Assembly (NCBI GenBank): GCA_947652115.1
Contig: OX393565.1
Coordinates: 26,897,810 to 26,961,809 of the forward strand
Reading direction: 5' to 3'
Length of the DNA: 64,000 nucleotides
Origin: Blastomussa wellsi
Lineage: Eukaryota; Cnidaria; Anthozoa; Scleractinia; Plerogyridae
Shown here: piece by piece, positions 63,939-64,000 of the stretch
How positions within the stretch are numbered: position 1 is the first letter of the stretch
How the letters are laid out: each line of letters opens with the position of its first letter
Program-made: the position numbers and the translations under genes
Notes under the pieces: model-generated
Told to the model about the DNA's origin: nothing
The model's input: only the letters and a program-made list of their open reading frames with translations
The model's database searches: none

Positions 63939-64000
63939 TAGTTTGAAACCTAAATGGAGGACTTTAGTTTAACTTTTCTTGGAGGAAATTCAACGAATGA

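Overview
The window reads as nuclear DNA of a cnidarian, most likely an anthozoan of the hexacoral (stony coral or anemone) type. Genes are split into many short exons with GT-AG introns, intergenic DNA is AT-rich and full of small inverted-repeat elements, LINE remnants and a tRNA-derived SINE family, and one gene is a 7TM gustatory-receptor-like protein of a kind known from anthozoans. There is no prokaryotic organisation. All exon models were built by eye from reading frame, splice-site sequence and remembered similarity to animal families. No alignment or RNA data were available.

Layout, left to right. 1-1173 (minus): 5' part of a Shaker-type (Kv1) voltage-gated K+ channel, cut by the window edge. 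2.5-5.3 kb: repeat-rich block with a roughly 2.4 kb unit bounded by inverted termini, holding a frame-broken SAM-domain ORF and a small divergent exon. 6142-11409 (minus): five-exon TMEM26-like membrane protein with LINE debris in intron 1. 11.8-14.1 kb: a Tc1/mariner-like MITE, then a LINE fragment split by a 738 bp MITE with a perfect 8 bp target duplication. 16315-23649 (plus): seven-exon protein ending in a Polyhomeotic/L3MBTL-class SAM domain. 25318-26556 (minus): single-exon gustatory-receptor-like 7TM protein. 27262-42552 (plus): complete 34-exon TTLL5 (tubulin polyglutamylase), predicted 1275 aa. 44317-53190 (minus): complete 18-exon KCTD3/SHKBP1-like protein (BTB plus WD40-type repeats), predicted 665 aa. 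55442-63407 (minus): 12 exons of UDP-glucose pyrophosphorylase (UGP2), lacking only the N-terminal exon(s).

The neighbours have unrelated jobs (ion channel, membrane proteins, chromatin-type SAM protein, cilium/centriole tubulin modification, BTB/WD40 scaffold, UDP-glucose synthesis), and nothing suggests a functional cluster. TTLL5 and the receptor-like gene are divergent with about 700 bp between start codons. TTLL5 and the KCTD3-like gene are convergent. The KCTD3-like gene and UGP2 are tandem on the minus strand.

Observations most worth a second look: a U12-type AT-AG intron in UGP2, two GC-AG introns in TTLL5 that reading frame forces, a candidate frame-shifting exon in TTLL5, a K+ channel whose selectivity filter reads NVGYG, the SAM-carrying inverted-repeat unit, paired hairpins with hammerhead-like core spacing, and several families of short inverted-repeat elements. 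I did not find a convincing new multi-gene system.
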